From Glaciimonas sp. PAMC28666 (GTDB lineage Bacteria; Pseudomonadota; Gammaproteobacteria; Burkholderiales; Burkholderiaceae_D), in NCBI RefSeq assembly GCF_016917355.1, contig NZ_CP070304.1, positions 5,022,001 to 5,086,000 of the forward strand: a stretch of 64,000 nt of DNA, written 5' to 3'. Numbering within the stretch: position 1 is the first letter of the stretch; the number at the start of each line of letters is the position of its first letter. Both the position numbers and the translations under genes were made by a program. This document shows, piece by piece, positions 1 through 10,050 of the stretch. The notes beneath the pieces are model-generated. The model was not told the origin of the DNA. It made no database searches and saw only the letters and a list, made by a program, of their open reading frames with translations.

Positions 1-652
1 GCTGCCAAGCCTGGTGGCACAAGGATTGGTCGATGCGGTGGATGGCTTCTGTGAAAATATCGGTTTCTCACCAGCGCAGATCGAGCGGGTATTCAAAGCG
101 GCCGAACGTTTGAATCTGCCGGTCAAATTACATGCAGAGCAACTGTCTGATCAAGGAGGCGCTGCCTTGGTTAGCCGCTTCAACGGTCTATCCGCCGATC
201 ATCTGGAGTATTTATCCGGTAGCGGTATTGCGCCTATGGCAGAACACGGCACGGTAGCAGTGTTATTACCCGGTGCCTTCTATTTTTTGCGGGAAACCCG
301 ATTACCCCCGGTTCAAGCTTTACGGGAAGCCAACGTCCCGATTGCCATCGCCACCGACTGCAATCCTGGCACCTCACCGATGACATCCCCGCTATTGGCG
401 ATGAACCTCGCTTGTACGTTATTTCGCCTCACGCCGCAGGAAGCACTGGCAGGTGTCACAATCAATGCAGCCAAGGCGCTTGGCATGGCGAGCAGTATCG
501 GTAGCCTGTCGTTAGGGAAGCGTGCTGACTTTGTGCTGTGGGATATCGACCGCCCCGCCGATCTGGCGTATGCAATGGGATTTAACCCGTGTCGTGCCAC
601 TTTTTTTGCAGGGACATTACGTGACCGGCAGAGTGTGCTGTCAGTGCAGTAA
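1..652 (+). CDS. hutI: imidazolonepropionase, C-terminal part (cut by window edge)
   Basis: HutI hydrolyses 4-imidazolone-5-propanoate to N-formimino-L-glutamate in cytosolic histidine degradation. The reading frame is already open at base 2, so the gene starts outside the window. About 216 residues of a roughly 400-residue enzyme are present. Visible amidohydrolase features are the [15 protein letters not shown] segment with a metal-site His, the SADHLEYL segment with the next conserved His, and [10 protein letters not shown] with the metal-binding Asp. The protein ends in a normal C-terminal beta-sandwich ([10 protein letters not shown]). It is convergent with lipA, with 64 bp between them and no clear terminator. 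The rest of the hut operon would lie to the left. The family call is firm. Confidence 0.93.
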   Translation, partial: LPSLVAQGLVDAVDGFCENIGFSPAQIERVFKAAERLNLPVKLHAEQLSDQGGAALVSRFNGLSADHLEYLSGSGIAPMAEHGTVAVLLPGAFYFLRETRLPPVQALREANVPIAIATDCNPGTSPMTSPLLAMNLACTLFRLTPQEALAGVTINAAKALGMASSIGSLSLGKRADFVLWDIDRPADLAYAMGFNPCRATFFAGTLRDRQSVLSVQ

Positions 653-716
653 CAGTTCGGGAAAGCTTTCGTTCTTCTAATCGCCCAGCACCGATCAGCC
701 GTATTTACATTGCCGT

Positions 717-1694
717 TCACGAGTTCGAGAATGTTCCCTCCGATTGTGCGTCTGCATGATATGAAGACCGTACCATCGGGCCCGAGGCCACACGCGTGAA
801 GCCCAGGCGAATTGCCGTTACCCGTAACGCTTCGAATTCCGCAGGGGTGACGTAGCGTGCAACCGGCAAATGATGGGCGCTCGGTTGCAAATATTGTCCA
901 AGCGTCAACATATCGACTTGATGTTTCCGCAGATCCTGCATCACCGCTTCGATCTCTTCAAGTGTCTCACCCAAGCCCAACATCAGTCCAGACTTTGTGG
1001 CGACATGCGGATGCTGCTGCTTGAAGCGTTGGAGTAAATCCAATGAATTTTGATAGTCGGCGCCGGGACGCGCTTCACGGTAAAGACGTGGAATAGTTTC
1101 GAGATTATGGTTAAAAACATCCGGAGTCGCCTGACCGAGCACAGCAAGGGCGACATCTATGCGCCCGCGAAAATCCGGCGTGAGAATTTCGATCTTTATT
1201 TTAGGACTCAGCGCCCGCGTCTCTTGAATACAGTCAACAAAATGTGCCGCACCGCCATCGCGTAAATCATCCCGATCAACCGAGGTTATCACCACATAAG
1301 AGAGATCCATCGCCTTGATCGTCCGGGCCAGATTTTTCGGCTCGTCCGCATCAAGGGGGTTGGGTCGACCGTGACCGACATCGCAAAACGGGCAACGCCG
1401 GGTACAAATATCACCCATGATCATAAAGGTCGCGGTACCGCTCTTGAAGCACTCTCCGATGTTAGGACAATTTGCTTCTTCGCAGACGGTATGGAGATGG
1501 TTTTCGCGCAGGATCTCCTTCATGCGCAAGACTTCGCGGGTGCCTGTAAACTGCGCCCGAATCCATGCTGGTTTGCGTAAATATTGCGACGGTTCAGTAG
1601 GAACAATTTTAATCGGGATACGGGCCATTTTTTCTGCACCGCGGAGTTTTTCCCCCGCTTCTACCGGTCGCTGCGCTGCGTTGGATTCGCCCAT
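717..1694 (-). CDS. lipA: lipoyl synthase
   Basis: This radical SAM enzyme inserts two sulfurs into octanoyl groups on carrier proteins such as GcvH and the 2-oxoacid dehydrogenase E2 subunits. With the chosen start it is 325 residues, close to the E. coli length of 321. The auxiliary-cluster cysteines C71, C76 and C82 lie in [12 protein letters not shown], and the radical SAM triad C97, C101 and C104 lies in CTRRCPFC. A longer frame opens with TTG at 1748, but ATG at 1694 has AGGGGA about 6 bases upstream and fits the family length. It is the last gene of the gcv operon, about 100 bp after gcvT, and therefore sits with its substrate gene gcvH. No lipB is visible in the window. Confidence 0.96.
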   Translation of the reverse strand: MGESNAAQRPVEAGEKLRGAEKMARIPIKIVPTEPSQYLRKPAWIRAQFTGTREVLRMKEILRENHLHTVCEEANCPNIGECFKSGTATFMIMGDICTRRCPFCDVGHGRPNPLDADEPKNLARTIKAMDLSYVVITSVDRDDLRDGGAAHFVDCIQETRALSPKIKIEILTPDFRGRIDVALAVLGQATPDVFNHNLETIPRLYREARPGADYQNSLDLLQRFKQQHPHVATKSGLMLGLGETLEEIEAVMQDLRKHQVDMLTLGQYLQPSAHHLPVARYVTPAEFEALRVTAIRLGFTRVASGPMVRSSYHADAQSEGTFSNS

Positions 1695-1798
1695 CAGTAT
1701 TCCCCTAATCATCTTCTCGGCGTTCGGATTGTCTCTTTCCGAATGCAAAATTTGCTATCGTGTTCAAAACGCTCACGCCACGCGAAACAATGAACGCA

Positions 1799-2923
1799 TC
1801 AACCCCGATAATAACGTTGCGCCACGAAAGGCGTTTTGGCGACCACGACCGGGACAGGCTTACCACGCACAATGGCGTCCAGTACAGTCCCGACCGTTGC
1901 ATGCGCAGTATCCACATAACCCATCGCCACCGGCCCGCCGATGGTGGCTCCAAATCCGCCGCTGGTGACTCTTCCGACAACCTCGCCTTTGGTATTCACC
2001 ACTTCAGCCCCTTCGCGCACTGGCATACGGTCTTGCGGTACGAGTCCTACGCGTTTCCGCGCAACCCCTTCGGCGAGCTGATGCAGAATAATATCCGCGC
2101 CTGGATATCCGCCACTGCGGGCCTGGCCAGCGCGGCGTACTTTTGAAAGTGCCCACGACAGACTTGCTTCGACCGGCGTGCTGTTGGCGTCCATATCGTG
2201 CCCGTACAGGCAAAGCCCGGCTTCCAACCGTAATGAATCGCGCGCCCCAAGACCAATAGGGGCAACCTCCGGTTGTGCCAGTAGCACCCGCGCCAGAGCT
2301 TCGGCGTGATGGTTCGGCACAGATATCTCAAAACCGTCCTCACCTGTATAGCCGGAACGACTAACAAAACAATTCACGCCCGCCAGCATGACAGTGGCCG
2401 TCTGCATGAAAATCATCTTTGCGGTGTTGGGTGCAAGCCGCGCCAACACCTTTGATGCCAGCGGCCCCTGCAACGCCAGCAAGGCACGGTCGCTCAGCTC
2501 TTCCACCCGGCAACGCGCCGAGAGGTGCTGCTGCAGATGCGCCAAATCCTGTTGTTTGCAGGCGGCATTGACGACCAGCAACAAGTGATCCCCACCATTC
2601 GCGACCATCAGATCGTCGAGGATTCCACCGCTGGCATTGGTGAACAAGGCATAACGCTGCGTATTCACGGGAAGATCGATGATATCAACCGGTACCAGCG
2701 TTTCAAGCGCCGTGGCCGCATCTGCGCCGCTCAAGCGTACTTGCCCCATGTGTGAAACGTCGAACAAACCCGCTTGCGTGCGGGTGTGAATGTGCTCTTT
2801 CAGCACACCGGTCGGATATTGCACCGGCATCTCGTAACCGGCAAACGGCACCATTTTCGCGCCCAGTTCGAGATGCAGGTTATATAACGGCGTGCGCGCC
2901 AGGGATTGGGGTTTGGTATCCAT
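1799..2923 (-). CDS. gcvT: glycine cleavage system T protein (aminomethyltransferase)
   Basis: GcvT releases ammonia from the aminomethyl-lipoyl arm of GcvH and passes the methylene group to tetrahydrofolate. The 374 residues match the usual length of about 365. The N-terminal folate-binding domain shows LFDVSHMGQVRLSG, the middle has FVSRSGYTGEDGFEI, and GLGARDSLRLEAGLCLYGHD is the family's conserved core. The C-terminal GCV_T_C domain ends with VVAKTPFVAQRYYRG. The ATG at 2923 follows AAGGAAA in the leader. The gene is separated from gcvH and gcvP by sdaA, which is not the common gcvT-gcvH-gcvP order, although all share a strand and probably a transcript. Confidence 0.97.
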   Translation of the reverse strand: MDTKPQSLARTPLYNLHLELGAKMVPFAGYEMPVQYPTGVLKEHIHTRTQAGLFDVSHMGQVRLSGADAATALETLVPVDIIDLPVNTQRYALFTNASGGILDDLMVANGGDHLLLVVNAACKQQDLAHLQQHLSARCRVEELSDRALLALQGPLASKVLARLAPNTAKMIFMQTATVMLAGVNCFVSRSGYTGEDGFEISVPNHHAEALARVLLAQPEVAPIGLGARDSLRLEAGLCLYGHDMDANSTPVEASLSWALSKVRRAGQARSGGYPGADIILHQLAEGVARKRVGLVPQDRMPVREGAEVVNTKGEVVGRVTSGGFGATIGGPVAMGYVDTAHATVGTVLDAIVRGKPVPVVVAKTPFVAQRYYRG

Positions 2924-3007
2924 AGGGTTTCCTTTTATTCCTAAGTTTGCAGGCCGAACCAGCCATAAAGCAGAGCGAACCAGTGTGCCGCGTATGTCCG
3001 AATTCGA

Positions 3008-4387
3008 TCAGCACTCAATGACATTCACCGCCAGTCCGCCCCGTGAGGTTTCCTTATATTTGGTTTTCATATCAGCGCCGGTATCGCGCATGGTCTTGAT
3101 AACATTATCGAGCGAAACATGATGCCGGCCATCACCCCGCAGGGCCATTCGCGCTGCATTGATCGCCTTGACCGAACCCATGGCATTGCGCTCTATACAC
3201 GGCACCTGCACCAATCCGCCAATCGGATCGCAGGTCAGGCCAAGGTTATGTTCCATTCCTATTTCTGCTGCATTTTCGACTTGTGCCGGGGTGCCACCCA
3301 TCACTTCAGCAAGTGCACCGGCGGCCATAGAACAGGCCACCCCAACCTCGCCCTGACAACCGACTTCTGCGCCAGAAATGGAGGCATTTTCCTTGTATAG
3401 AATACCGATTGCGGCGGCGGTCAGCAAAAACCGGACCACGCCGTCATCATTGGCCCCGGGCACAAAACGCACGTAATAATGCAATACCGCTGGAATAATC
3501 CCCGCCGCGCCATTGGTCGGGGCAGTCACCACCCGCCCACCGGCAGCATTCTCTTCATTGACCGCCAACGCGTACAGGTTAACCCAATCAAGCGTCGTCA
3601 ACGGATCGCGCAAACTGCGTTCCGCTTGCATTGATAGCGAACGGTGCAACTCGGCCGCACGCCGCCGCACCTGCATCGGTCCGGGCAGAACGCCCTCTTT
3701 TTCGCAACCGCGTTTCACGCAGTCTTGCATCACCTGCCAGATCTTCAATAAGCCATCGCGAATTTCTTGCTCAGGCCGCCACACTTTTTCGTTCTCCACC
3801 ATTAACTGGCTAACTGAAATTTGATCGCGCTGGCAAAGCGCAAGGAGTTGATTGCCGCTATCAAAGGCGTACGGCAGTAAGGTTGTATCGGATACAATCC
3901 GGTCCTCGCCAGCGGCGTTTTCGTCGACCACGAAACCACCGCCTACGGAGTAATACACCTTGTTGGCAATTTCAGCCTGCGCTGCATCGAAAGCAGTAAA
4001 ACGCATGCCGTTGGGATGGGCTGGCAACGTGCGCTGCCGATACATCAAAAGATGTTCTTTTTCAATAAAGGTGACCGGCTTTATTCCCAATAAACGGATG
4101 CTCGTCGTGCTGCGAATTTCCGCTAACTTGGCGTCAATGCTTTCAATATCAACCAGATCCGGCGTCTCGCCCAACAAACCGAGTAACACCGCCTTATCGC
4201 TACCATGGCCTTTTCCAGTGGCGCCAAGGGAGCCGTATAACTCTGCCTTGACCGTATTCACCCGGTCCAGCAAACCGTTGACTTTCAAGCCGTTGACAAA
4301 CAACAGTGCCGCCCGCATTGGCCCTACCGTATGTGAGCTGGACGGGCCAATGCCCACTTTGAAAAGTTCAAATATGCTGATCGCCAT
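3008..4387 (-). CDS. sdaA: L-serine ammonia-lyase, iron-sulfur type, single chain
   Basis: This cytosolic enzyme deaminates L-serine to pyruvate and ammonia. The 459-residue chain has the N-terminal beta domain ([16 protein letters not shown]) and the C-terminal alpha domain with the cluster cysteines in [30 protein letters not shown] and the terminal C (AVNVIEC). The last residue being Cys is typical because the C-terminal tail plugs the active site. It lies between gcvP and gcvT in the glycine cleavage operon. That placement fits removal of serine made from glycine through 5,10-methylene-THF and serine hydroxymethyltransferase. Confidence 0.96.
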   Translation of the reverse strand: MAISIFELFKVGIGPSSSHTVGPMRAALLFVNGLKVNGLLDRVNTVKAELYGSLGATGKGHGSDKAVLLGLLGETPDLVDIESIDAKLAEIRSTTSIRLLGIKPVTFIEKEHLLMYRQRTLPAHPNGMRFTAFDAAQAEIANKVYYSVGGGFVVDENAAGEDRIVSDTTLLPYAFDSGNQLLALCQRDQISVSQLMVENEKVWRPEQEIRDGLLKIWQVMQDCVKRGCEKEGVLPGPMQVRRRAAELHRSLSMQAERSLRDPLTTLDWVNLYALAVNEENAAGGRVVTAPTNGAAGIIPAVLHYYVRFVPGANDDGVVRFLLTAAAIGILYKENASISGAEVGCQGEVGVACSMAAGALAEVMGGTPAQVENAAEIGMEHNLGLTCDPIGGLVQVPCIERNAMGSVKAINAARMALRGDGRHHVSLDNVIKTMRDTGADMKTKYKETSRGGLAVNVIEC

Positions 4388-4434
4388 CCTGACGGTATCT
4401 CCTATGATGAATTACGCTGATGAACCAGGCTGGT

Positions 4435-4458
4435 ACGACCAGAAAAACACCTGGTCGT
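4435..4458 (-). other. 8-bp stem hairpin in the gcvP-sdaA spacer
   Basis: ACGACCAG (4435-4442) is followed by an 8-base loop and by its perfect complement CTGGTCGT (4451-4458). It lies in the 97-bp spacer between gcvP and sdaA. No T-run follows on either strand, so it is not a standard intrinsic terminator. It could be an mRNA processing or stability element in the polycistronic transcript; that role is an inference. Confidence 0.5.
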
Positions 4459-4484
4459 CGAACCCGAGTTCCGTGCGTCCAGCG

Positions 4485-7355
4485 TTATTCGTAATCCGAC
4501 AATGGCGGGCACGAGCACACCAGATTACGGTCACCGTACACGTTATCGACACGTCCCACCGGTGGCCAGTACTTGCTTCCCTTTGCCATTGATATCACCG
4601 GAAATACCGCTTGTTCCCGCGTGTAGGCACGATCCCAATCTTCCGTCAGATCCATTGCCGTATGCGGAGCATGTCTGAGCGGACTATTTTCGGCGCTGAT
4701 GCGTTCGTCTTCAATCTCCTGGATTTCGTGCCTTATCGCAATCATTGCCGTACAAAAACGATCCAGTTCTTCCTTCGATTCGCTTTCGGTAGGTTCAATC
4801 ATCAATGTTCCAGCCACGGGAAACGACATCGTCGGCGCGTGAAAGCCAAAATCGATGAGGCGTTTCGCGACGTCATCAACAGTGACGCCGGTTTTGTCTT
4901 TGAGTGGCCGCAAATCGATAATGCACTCATGCGCCACGATGCCGCCTCTTCCGGCATACAAAATGGGATAATGGGGTGCCAGGCTATGGGCGATATAGTT
5001 GGCGTTCAGAATCGCCATTTGACTGGCTTGTTTTAGACCGCGGCTTCCCATCAGCGTGATGTAAGCCCAACTGATCGGTAAAATATTCGCGCTGCCCCAT
5101 GGCGCAGCGGCGACGGGTGCGATACCGGTCTCAAGCAGCCCATGTCCCGGCAAAAACGGTGCGAGGTGCGCCTTCACGCCAATCGGACCAACGCCGGGGC
5201 CGCCACCGCCGTGTGGAATACAAAACGTTTTGTGCAGGTTGAGATGCGACACGTCGCCACCAAAATGACCCGGCGCGCATAAACCGACCATTGCGTTCAT
5301 ATTCGCGCCGTCGATGTAGACCTGCCCGCCATGCGCATGAATGATCTCGCAAATTTCACGAATCGCTTGTTCAAAAACGCCATGCGTGGAAGGATAAGTA
5401 ATCATCAATGCGGCCAGATCCGCCGCATGCAGGTCGGCCTTGGCTTTGAGATCAGCAACATCAACGTTGCCATTATCGTCGCAACGCACCACGACCACTT
5501 TCATGCCTGCCATATGCGCTGTGGCAGGATTGGTACCGTGCGCAGAACTCGGGATAAGACAGATATTCCGGCGTTGCTCACCCCGACTTTGATGATAGGC
5601 GCGGATTGCCAGCAAACCGGCATACTCACCTTGCGAACCGGCGTTCGGCTGCAACGACACGGCATCATAACCGGTACAGACACACAACATTTGCTCCAGC
5701 TCGGTGACCAGTTGTTGATAGCCCTGTGCTTGCTCTAGCGGCGCAAAAGGATGCATGGCACTGAACTCTCTCCACGTAATCGGTATCATTTCGGTCGTGG
5801 CGTTGAGCTTCATCGTGCACGAACCGAGAGGAATCATCGTCCGATCAAGTGCCAGATCCTTATCGGCCAAAGCGCGCAGATAGCGCATCATTTGGGTTTC
5901 GGAGTGATGGCTATTGAATACCGGATGCGTCAAAAATGCACTTGTTCGACTGAGTTCTGCAGGAATCCGATCATCAACGTCGGCCTCCTCCGTTGCGAAC
6001 GAAAGCGTGGGGTGACCCTTGCGTGAAAAAATACCCCACAATGTCTCGATATCTTTTGCCGTCGTCGTCTCGTCGAATGAGAGGCCGACCTGATCTGTTC
6101 CGACCAGCCGCAAATTGATGGATTGCGCCCGCGCCGCCGCATGAATCGCCTGCGTATGTCCGGTGGTGCTCACGGTAAGCGTATCGAAAAAATGCGGCGT
6201 CAACACGGCATAATCAAGCTTGCCCAACCCCGCAGCAAATGTTGCCGCCAGTCGATGCACACGTTGCGCGATGGTCTTCAATCCTTGCGGTCCGTGATAC
6301 ACCGCATACATGCTCGCAATATTCGCTAACAATACCTGCGCAGTGCAGATATTGCTAGTCGCTTTTTCACGGCGGATATGTTGCTCCCGCGTTTGCATCG
6401 CCAGACGATATGCTTTGTCACCGCGGCTGTCGATAGAAACGCCGACAATACGTCCCGGCATTAAACGTTTGTGCACATCCCTGGTAGCGAAGTAGGCAGC
6501 ATGTGGCCCTCCGTATCCCAACGGAACACCAAAGCGCTGAGACGTGCCTATCGCCACATCGGCACCAAATTCACCGGGCGGCGTCAATAACGTTAACGCC
6601 AGCAGGTCGGCAGCAACGACTACTAATGCATCCTTGGCATGTGCAAGGGCCACCGTTGTGGCGTAATCATGGATCTCGCCACTCAGATTTGGATATTGCA
6701 ACAACACGCCGAAACAATCGAGATCATTCAGCGCTGTTAAATGGTCACCCACCACAACATTGATGTCTAGCGGAGCAGCACGGGTTCGCACCACATCAAT
6801 CGTTTGTGGAAAGCAATCCTGCGAGACGAAGAAAGTGGTGCTTTTACTTTTTGATACCCGCTGGCAAAAAGTCATCGCCTCGGCTGCCGCGGTAGACTCG
6901 TCAAGCAGCGACGCGTTAGCGATTTCCAGACCTGTCAAATCGGACACCATCGTCTGAAAATTCAGCAGCGCCTCCAGCCGCCCCTGTGATATTTCCGGCT
7001 GATACGGCGTATAGGCGGTGTACCAGCCTGGATTTTCGAGCAGATTACGTAGTATCACGGTGGGTGTATGGCAGTTGTAATAGCCCGTCCCGATATAGGT
7101 TTTAAACACCTGATTCTTGGCCGCGATAGTGCGTAGCGCCTCCAGCGTTTCCACCTCATTGAGTGCGCACTGCAAGTCTAGCGGCGCGTCCGACAAAATA
7201 GCGGCTGGCACAACATTTTTTATCAGCGCGTCGATCGACGTGTACCCCAGCGCCGCCAGCATGCGTTGCTGGTCTGCTTCACCAGGCCCGATGTGCCGGC
7301 CGACAAAATCAGTATGCTGCAATAAATCTTCAAACGCCGGACGTATTGGGGTCAT
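4485..7355 (-). CDS. gcvP: glycine dehydrogenase (decarboxylating), P protein
   Basis: GcvP is the PLP-dependent P protein that decarboxylates glycine and loads the aminomethyl group onto lipoyl-GcvH. It is the long homodimeric form of 956 residues (E. coli 957). The N-terminal half holds the ancestral duplicated aminotransferase fold ([14 protein letters not shown] at the start, [20 protein letters not shown]). The C-terminal half carries the PLP-binding segment [18 protein letters not shown], with the Schiff-base lysine near residue 708. The gene lies 108 bp after gcvH. ATG at 7355 is preceded by GAGAGAAA, an acceptable ribosome binding site. There are no frame breaks. Confidence 0.98.
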   Translation of the reverse strand: MTPIRPAFEDLLQHTDFVGRHIGPGEADQQRMLAALGYTSIDALIKNVVPAAILSDAPLDLQCALNEVETLEALRTIAAKNQVFKTYIGTGYYNCHTPTVILRNLLENPGWYTAYTPYQPEISQGRLEALLNFQTMVSDLTGLEIANASLLDESTAAAEAMTFCQRVSKSKSTTFFVSQDCFPQTIDVVRTRAAPLDINVVVGDHLTALNDLDCFGVLLQYPNLSGEIHDYATTVALAHAKDALVVVAADLLALTLLTPPGEFGADVAIGTSQRFGVPLGYGGPHAAYFATRDVHKRLMPGRIVGVSIDSRGDKAYRLAMQTREQHIRREKATSNICTAQVLLANIASMYAVYHGPQGLKTIAQRVHRLAATFAAGLGKLDYAVLTPHFFDTLTVSTTGHTQAIHAAARAQSINLRLVGTDQVGLSFDETTTAKDIETLWGIFSRKGHPTLSFATEEADVDDRIPAELSRTSAFLTHPVFNSHHSETQMMRYLRALADKDLALDRTMIPLGSCTMKLNATTEMIPITWREFSAMHPFAPLEQAQGYQQLVTELEQMLCVCTGYDAVSLQPNAGSQGEYAGLLAIRAYHQSRGEQRRNICLIPSSAHGTNPATAHMAGMKVVVVRCDDNGNVDVADLKAKADLHAADLAALMITYPSTHGVFEQAIREICEIIHAHGGQVYIDGANMNAMVGLCAPGHFGGDVSHLNLHKTFCIPHGGGGPGVGPIGVKAHLAPFLPGHGLLETGIAPVAAAPWGSANILPISWAYITLMGSRGLKQASQMAILNANYIAHSLAPHYPILYAGRGGIVAHECIIDLRPLKDKTGVTVDDVAKRLIDFGFHAPTMSFPVAGTLMIEPTESESKEELDRFCTAMIAIRHEIQEIEDERISAENSPLRHAPHTAMDLTEDWDRAYTREQAVFPVISMAKGSKYWPPVGRVDNVYGDRNLVCSCPPLSDYE

Positions 7356-7463
7356 TCTTTTCTCTCACGAAAGTTACTTATGGGGCCAAACGTTCGCATC
7401 GCCGCAGCGACGCGGATGGTGCAAGGCATTGGGCAAAAACAGCTCGCAATAGTTAATTTCCGA

Positions 7464-7844
7464 TCAGCCCAAAGTTGCAAGGAAAGCCTTGTAACCATCC
7501 TCGTCCATCAGGCCGGTGATACCGGCAACGTCGTTCGCCTGAAACCTGAAAAACCATCCTTCGCCCAACGGATCTTCATTCACTTTACCTGGCTCCTCGG
7601 CCAAAGCCTCGTTGACTTCGGTGATAACGCCGGAGGCTGGCATCATAATCTCGCTGGCGGTTTTTACCGATTCAATGACCGCGGCTTCTTGCCCTTTTTC
7701 GATTTCCTTGCCGATGTCAGGCAACTGAACATAAACCAGATCACCTAGATGGTCTTGCGCAAAATCAGTAATGCCGACCGTCACTAAACCGTGATCGTCG
7801 ATTTTTAGCCACTCGTGCTCTTCGGTATATTTAGTCGCGCTCAT
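7464..7844 (-). CDS. gcvH: glycine cleavage system H protein
   Basis: GcvH is the small lipoyl carrier that shuttles the aminomethyl intermediate between the P, T and L proteins. It has 126 residues, the usual size. The lipoylation site is the lysine of ESVKTASEI at residue 61. It is the first gene of the minus-strand operon gcvH-gcvP-sdaA-gcvT-lipA. ATG at 7844 follows TGTGGAGAGCAAACG, giving a good GGAG site. About 60 bp upstream lies an 8-bp-unit tandem array. I looked for the conserved core of a glycine riboswitch in the leader and did not see one. Confidence 0.97.
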   Translation of the reverse strand: MSATKYTEEHEWLKIDDHGLVTVGITDFAQDHLGDLVYVQLPDIGKEIEKGQEAAVIESVKTASEIMMPASGVITEVNEALAEEPGKVNEDPLGEGWFFRFQANDVAGITGLMDEDGYKAFLATLG

Positions 7845-7903
7845 CGTTTGCTCTCCACAAAAGGTTGGTCGTACTCAATTCTTAGATATTCGGCCTGCGA
7901 GTT

Positions 7904-7982
7904 CGGCGGCCCGGCGGCCCGGCGATCCGGCGATCCGGCGGTCCGGCGGTCCGGCGATCCGGCGATCCGGCGATCCGGCGCA
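7904..7982. repeat. tandem array, 8-bp unit CGGCGRYC, about 10 copies
   Basis: Units run head to tail from 7904 as CGGCGGCC, CGGCGATC or CGGCGGTC, with only transitions at two positions and a partial last copy. The GC-only array stands out against the AT-rich DNA just to its right. It lies 60-140 bp upstream of gcvH, so it is probably in the gcv leader or promoter region. Copy-number change would alter spacing there. Confidence 0.9.
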
Positions 7983-7999
7983 CGGACGCGAATGTCTTA

Positions 8000-8193
8000 G
8001 AAGCGTTTAATAGAATAACTAAACCTCATGAAATTGTATGGTTTTCAAGATTTCCTGGGCAATCATTTCCAATGGTAAATAAGGCATAAAAACGATTATT
8101 TTCTAGTTTAATAATTAAAAAACAAAAATAAACTTCAAAATATTTAAAAAAAACAAAATAACAAAATGCACGACTGTTAATGGCCAAAAATTT
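8000..8193. other. AT-rich spacer upstream of gcvH
   Basis: Strongly AT-rich DNA (8,080-8,170 is mostly A and T) lies between the 8-bp repeat and the small minus-strand frame. It is a plausible location for the gcv promoter, but no specific operator or riboswitch could be recognised. Confidence 0.4.
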
Positions 8194-8424
8194 TCATGCT
8201 CTCCATTGATCGTCGACACGAGTGTTCAAAAACCTCAAACCGTCGCCCCCATAGACCACAAAAAAAGTTCTTAAGTTCGGCCTTGCGGAGAGCAATTTTC
8301 TTTTAATATTAACGCAAATAAAATGCAAACTGGCGTCTGAAATTGATGGTCGCGACTGACCTTTATCAAAAAAATAAGTTTCCCCGTCCTTTACGATCAA
8401 ACCACTTTGCTCAGCCCATTTCAA
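8194..8424 (-). CDS. small open frame, possibly a gene remnant
   Basis: The 76-codon frame starts only with TTG. An in-frame stop lies 9 codons upstream and there is no convincing ribosome binding site. The sequence (KWAEQSGLIVKDGETYFFDKG at the start) resembles ordinary globular protein more than a random shadow frame, and no other gene covers this stretch. I do not recognise a family. It may be the 3' remnant of a regulator or replication-type protein left at the divergent edge of the aldehyde dehydrogenase gene. Confidence 0.25.
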   Translation of the reverse strand: MKWAEQSGLIVKDGETYFFDKGQSRPSISDASLHFICVNIKRKLLSARPNLRTFFVVYGGDGLRFLNTRVDDQWRA

Positions 8425-8463
8425 CGTAGACTCTGATAGTAGTCATCTAAAAGGATGCGTGTT

Positions 8464-9963
8464 ATGAAAATTCATGAATTAATGGCGCGGCTAGGCGTAC
8501 CGCAGACGGCACTGGAAAACGGCGGTTTGAAAGTGCATAGCCCGATTGATGGCAGCTTGCTGGCCAGCATCAATACACACAGTCCAGCACAAGCCGCCGC
8601 AGCCATCGATCGCGCGCACAACGCGTTTTTGACATGGCGCAGCGTCCCGGCACCGCGACGCGGCGAGTTGGTTCGCTTGCTGGGAAACCTCCTGCGTGAA
8701 CACAAACAAGATTTAGGCGCGCTCATCACGACCGAGACAGGCAAAATTCTGCAGGAGGGACTAGGTGAAGTCCAGGAAATGATCGATATCTGCGACTTCG
8801 CGGTCGGCCTTTCGCGCCAGTTATATGGCCTGACCATCGCTTCCGAAAGGCCCGGCCATCGCATGATGGAAAGCTGGCATCCGCTGGGGGTCTGTGGGGT
8901 TATATCAGCCTTTAATTTTCCTGCAGCGGTATGGGCCTGGAACGCGGCGCTGGCTTTTGTCTGCGGTAACAGCGTGGTCTGGAAACCGTCAGAAAAAGCA
9001 CCATTGACAGGACTAGCATGCACCGCCTTGTTCAATCAGGCTTGCGCAGCATTTGGCGATGCCCCGGACGGTTTGCTTGAACTGATCCAGGGTAACCGCA
9101 CGGTTGGCGACATCTTGGTCAAAGATAAGAAAGTTCCTCTGATTTCGGCCACAGGCTCAACGCGGATGGGACGTGAAATAGGTCCAAAAGTGGCAGAAAG
9201 ATTTGGTCGCAGCATTCTTGAGCTAGGCGGTAATAACGCGGCCATCGTCGCGCCAAGCGCCGACTTGTCGATGGTCGTGCGCGGCGTTCTGTTCTCTGCC
9301 GTCGGAACCGCCGGGCAACGTTGCACAACGCTACGTCGATTAATCGTGCATAACGATATTTATGACGCACTGATACCACAACTCCGCAAAGCCTACGACA
9401 AGATCAGCATTGGGAATCCCTTAGAAAGCGCTACCCTGGTCGGCCCGCTGATAGATGCAACTTCTTTTGACACAATGCAACAAGCGTTGACCGTTGCGCG
9501 CAGCCAGGGCGGCGAGGTCACCGGTGGCGGACGCGTTGAAGTCAACGGATGCTCAAACGGTTTCTACGTCCGACCGGCGTTGGTTGAGATGCCGCAACAA
9601 AGCGACATCGTCTGTCATGAAACGTTTGCACCCATTTTATACGTCATGCGTTACGACGACTTTGCTGAAGCCATCGCACTACAAAATGGCGTGCCACAAG
9701 GGCTTTCCTCGTCCATCTTCACATTAAATATGCGTGAAGCGGAACTCTTCCTGTCTACTGTCGGCAGTGATTGCGGCATCGCGAATGTCAACATCGGTCC
9801 GTCTGGCGCTGAAATTGGCGGCGCGTTCGGTGGCGAAAAGGACACCGGGGGTGGGCGTGAATCCGGCTCCGATGCCTGGAGAGGATACATGCGTCGGGCC
9901 ACGAACACGATCAACTATTCAGATGCATTGCCGTTAGCGCAGGGCATTCAGTTTGATGTCTAG
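8464..9963 (+). CDS. amaB: ALDH7-type aldehyde dehydrogenase (L-piperidine-6-carboxylate / alpha-aminoadipic semialdehyde dehydrogenase)
   Basis: This is an NAD(P)-dependent aldehyde dehydrogenase of the antiquitin (ALDH7) family. Members oxidise alpha-aminoadipate semialdehyde in lysine or pipecolate catabolism. The catalytic Cys is near residue 287 in GTAGQRCTTLRRL, the ALDH7-type signature, and the general-base Glu is near 252 in ILELGGNNA. The substrate-anchor end is SGAEIGGAFGGEKDTGGGRESGSDAW. The frame opens at ATG 8455, but ATG 8464 has AAAAGG 9 bases upstream and a better N-terminus (MKIHELM), giving 499 residues. It is transcribed towards the ThDP enzyme gene. The family is certain; the exact substrate is inferred. 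Confidence 0.88.
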   Translation: MKIHELMARLGVPQTALENGGLKVHSPIDGSLLASINTHSPAQAAAAIDRAHNAFLTWRSVPAPRRGELVRLLGNLLREHKQDLGALITTETGKILQEGLGEVQEMIDICDFAVGLSRQLYGLTIASERPGHRMMESWHPLGVCGVISAFNFPAAVWAWNAALAFVCGNSVVWKPSEKAPLTGLACTALFNQACAAFGDAPDGLLELIQGNRTVGDILVKDKKVPLISATGSTRMGREIGPKVAERFGRSILELGGNNAAIVAPSADLSMVVRGVLFSAVGTAGQRCTTLRRLIVHNDIYDALIPQLRKAYDKISIGNPLESATLVGPLIDATSFDTMQQALTVARSQGGEVTGGGRVEVNGCSNGFYVRPALVEMPQQSDIVCHETFAPILYVMRYDDFAEAIALQNGVPQGLSSSIFTLNMREAELFLSTVGSDCGIANVNIGPSGAEIGGAFGGEKDTGGGRESGSDAWRGYMRRATNTINYSDALPLAQGIQFDV

Positions 9964-9973
9964 ATCATAGTCT

Positions 9974-10027
9974 TGACGAATATGACGACTGTTGCGACTG
10001 TTACGAATGTTACGAATATGAGGACTG
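9974..10027. repeat. tandem array, 9-bp unit (TKACGAMTR), 6 copies
   Basis: Six imperfect 9-bp units such as TTACGAATG, TTGCGACTG and TGACGAATA follow the amaB stop codon directly. They fill most of the 87-bp gap to the convergent ThDP enzyme gene. No gene overlaps the array. Confidence 0.75.
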
Positions 10028-10050
10028 GATGGCTATGAAGGCAAACTTCG

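Noticed and set aside
717-1748. Longer lipA frame beginning at TTG 1748
   Set aside because: The first 18 codons lack conserved sequence; ATG 1694 has a strong ribosome binding site and gives the family length.
7845-8190. Glycine riboswitch upstream of gcvH
   Set aside because: The conserved core sequences of either aptamer were not visible; the region holds a GC-rich 8-bp repeat and AT-rich DNA instead.
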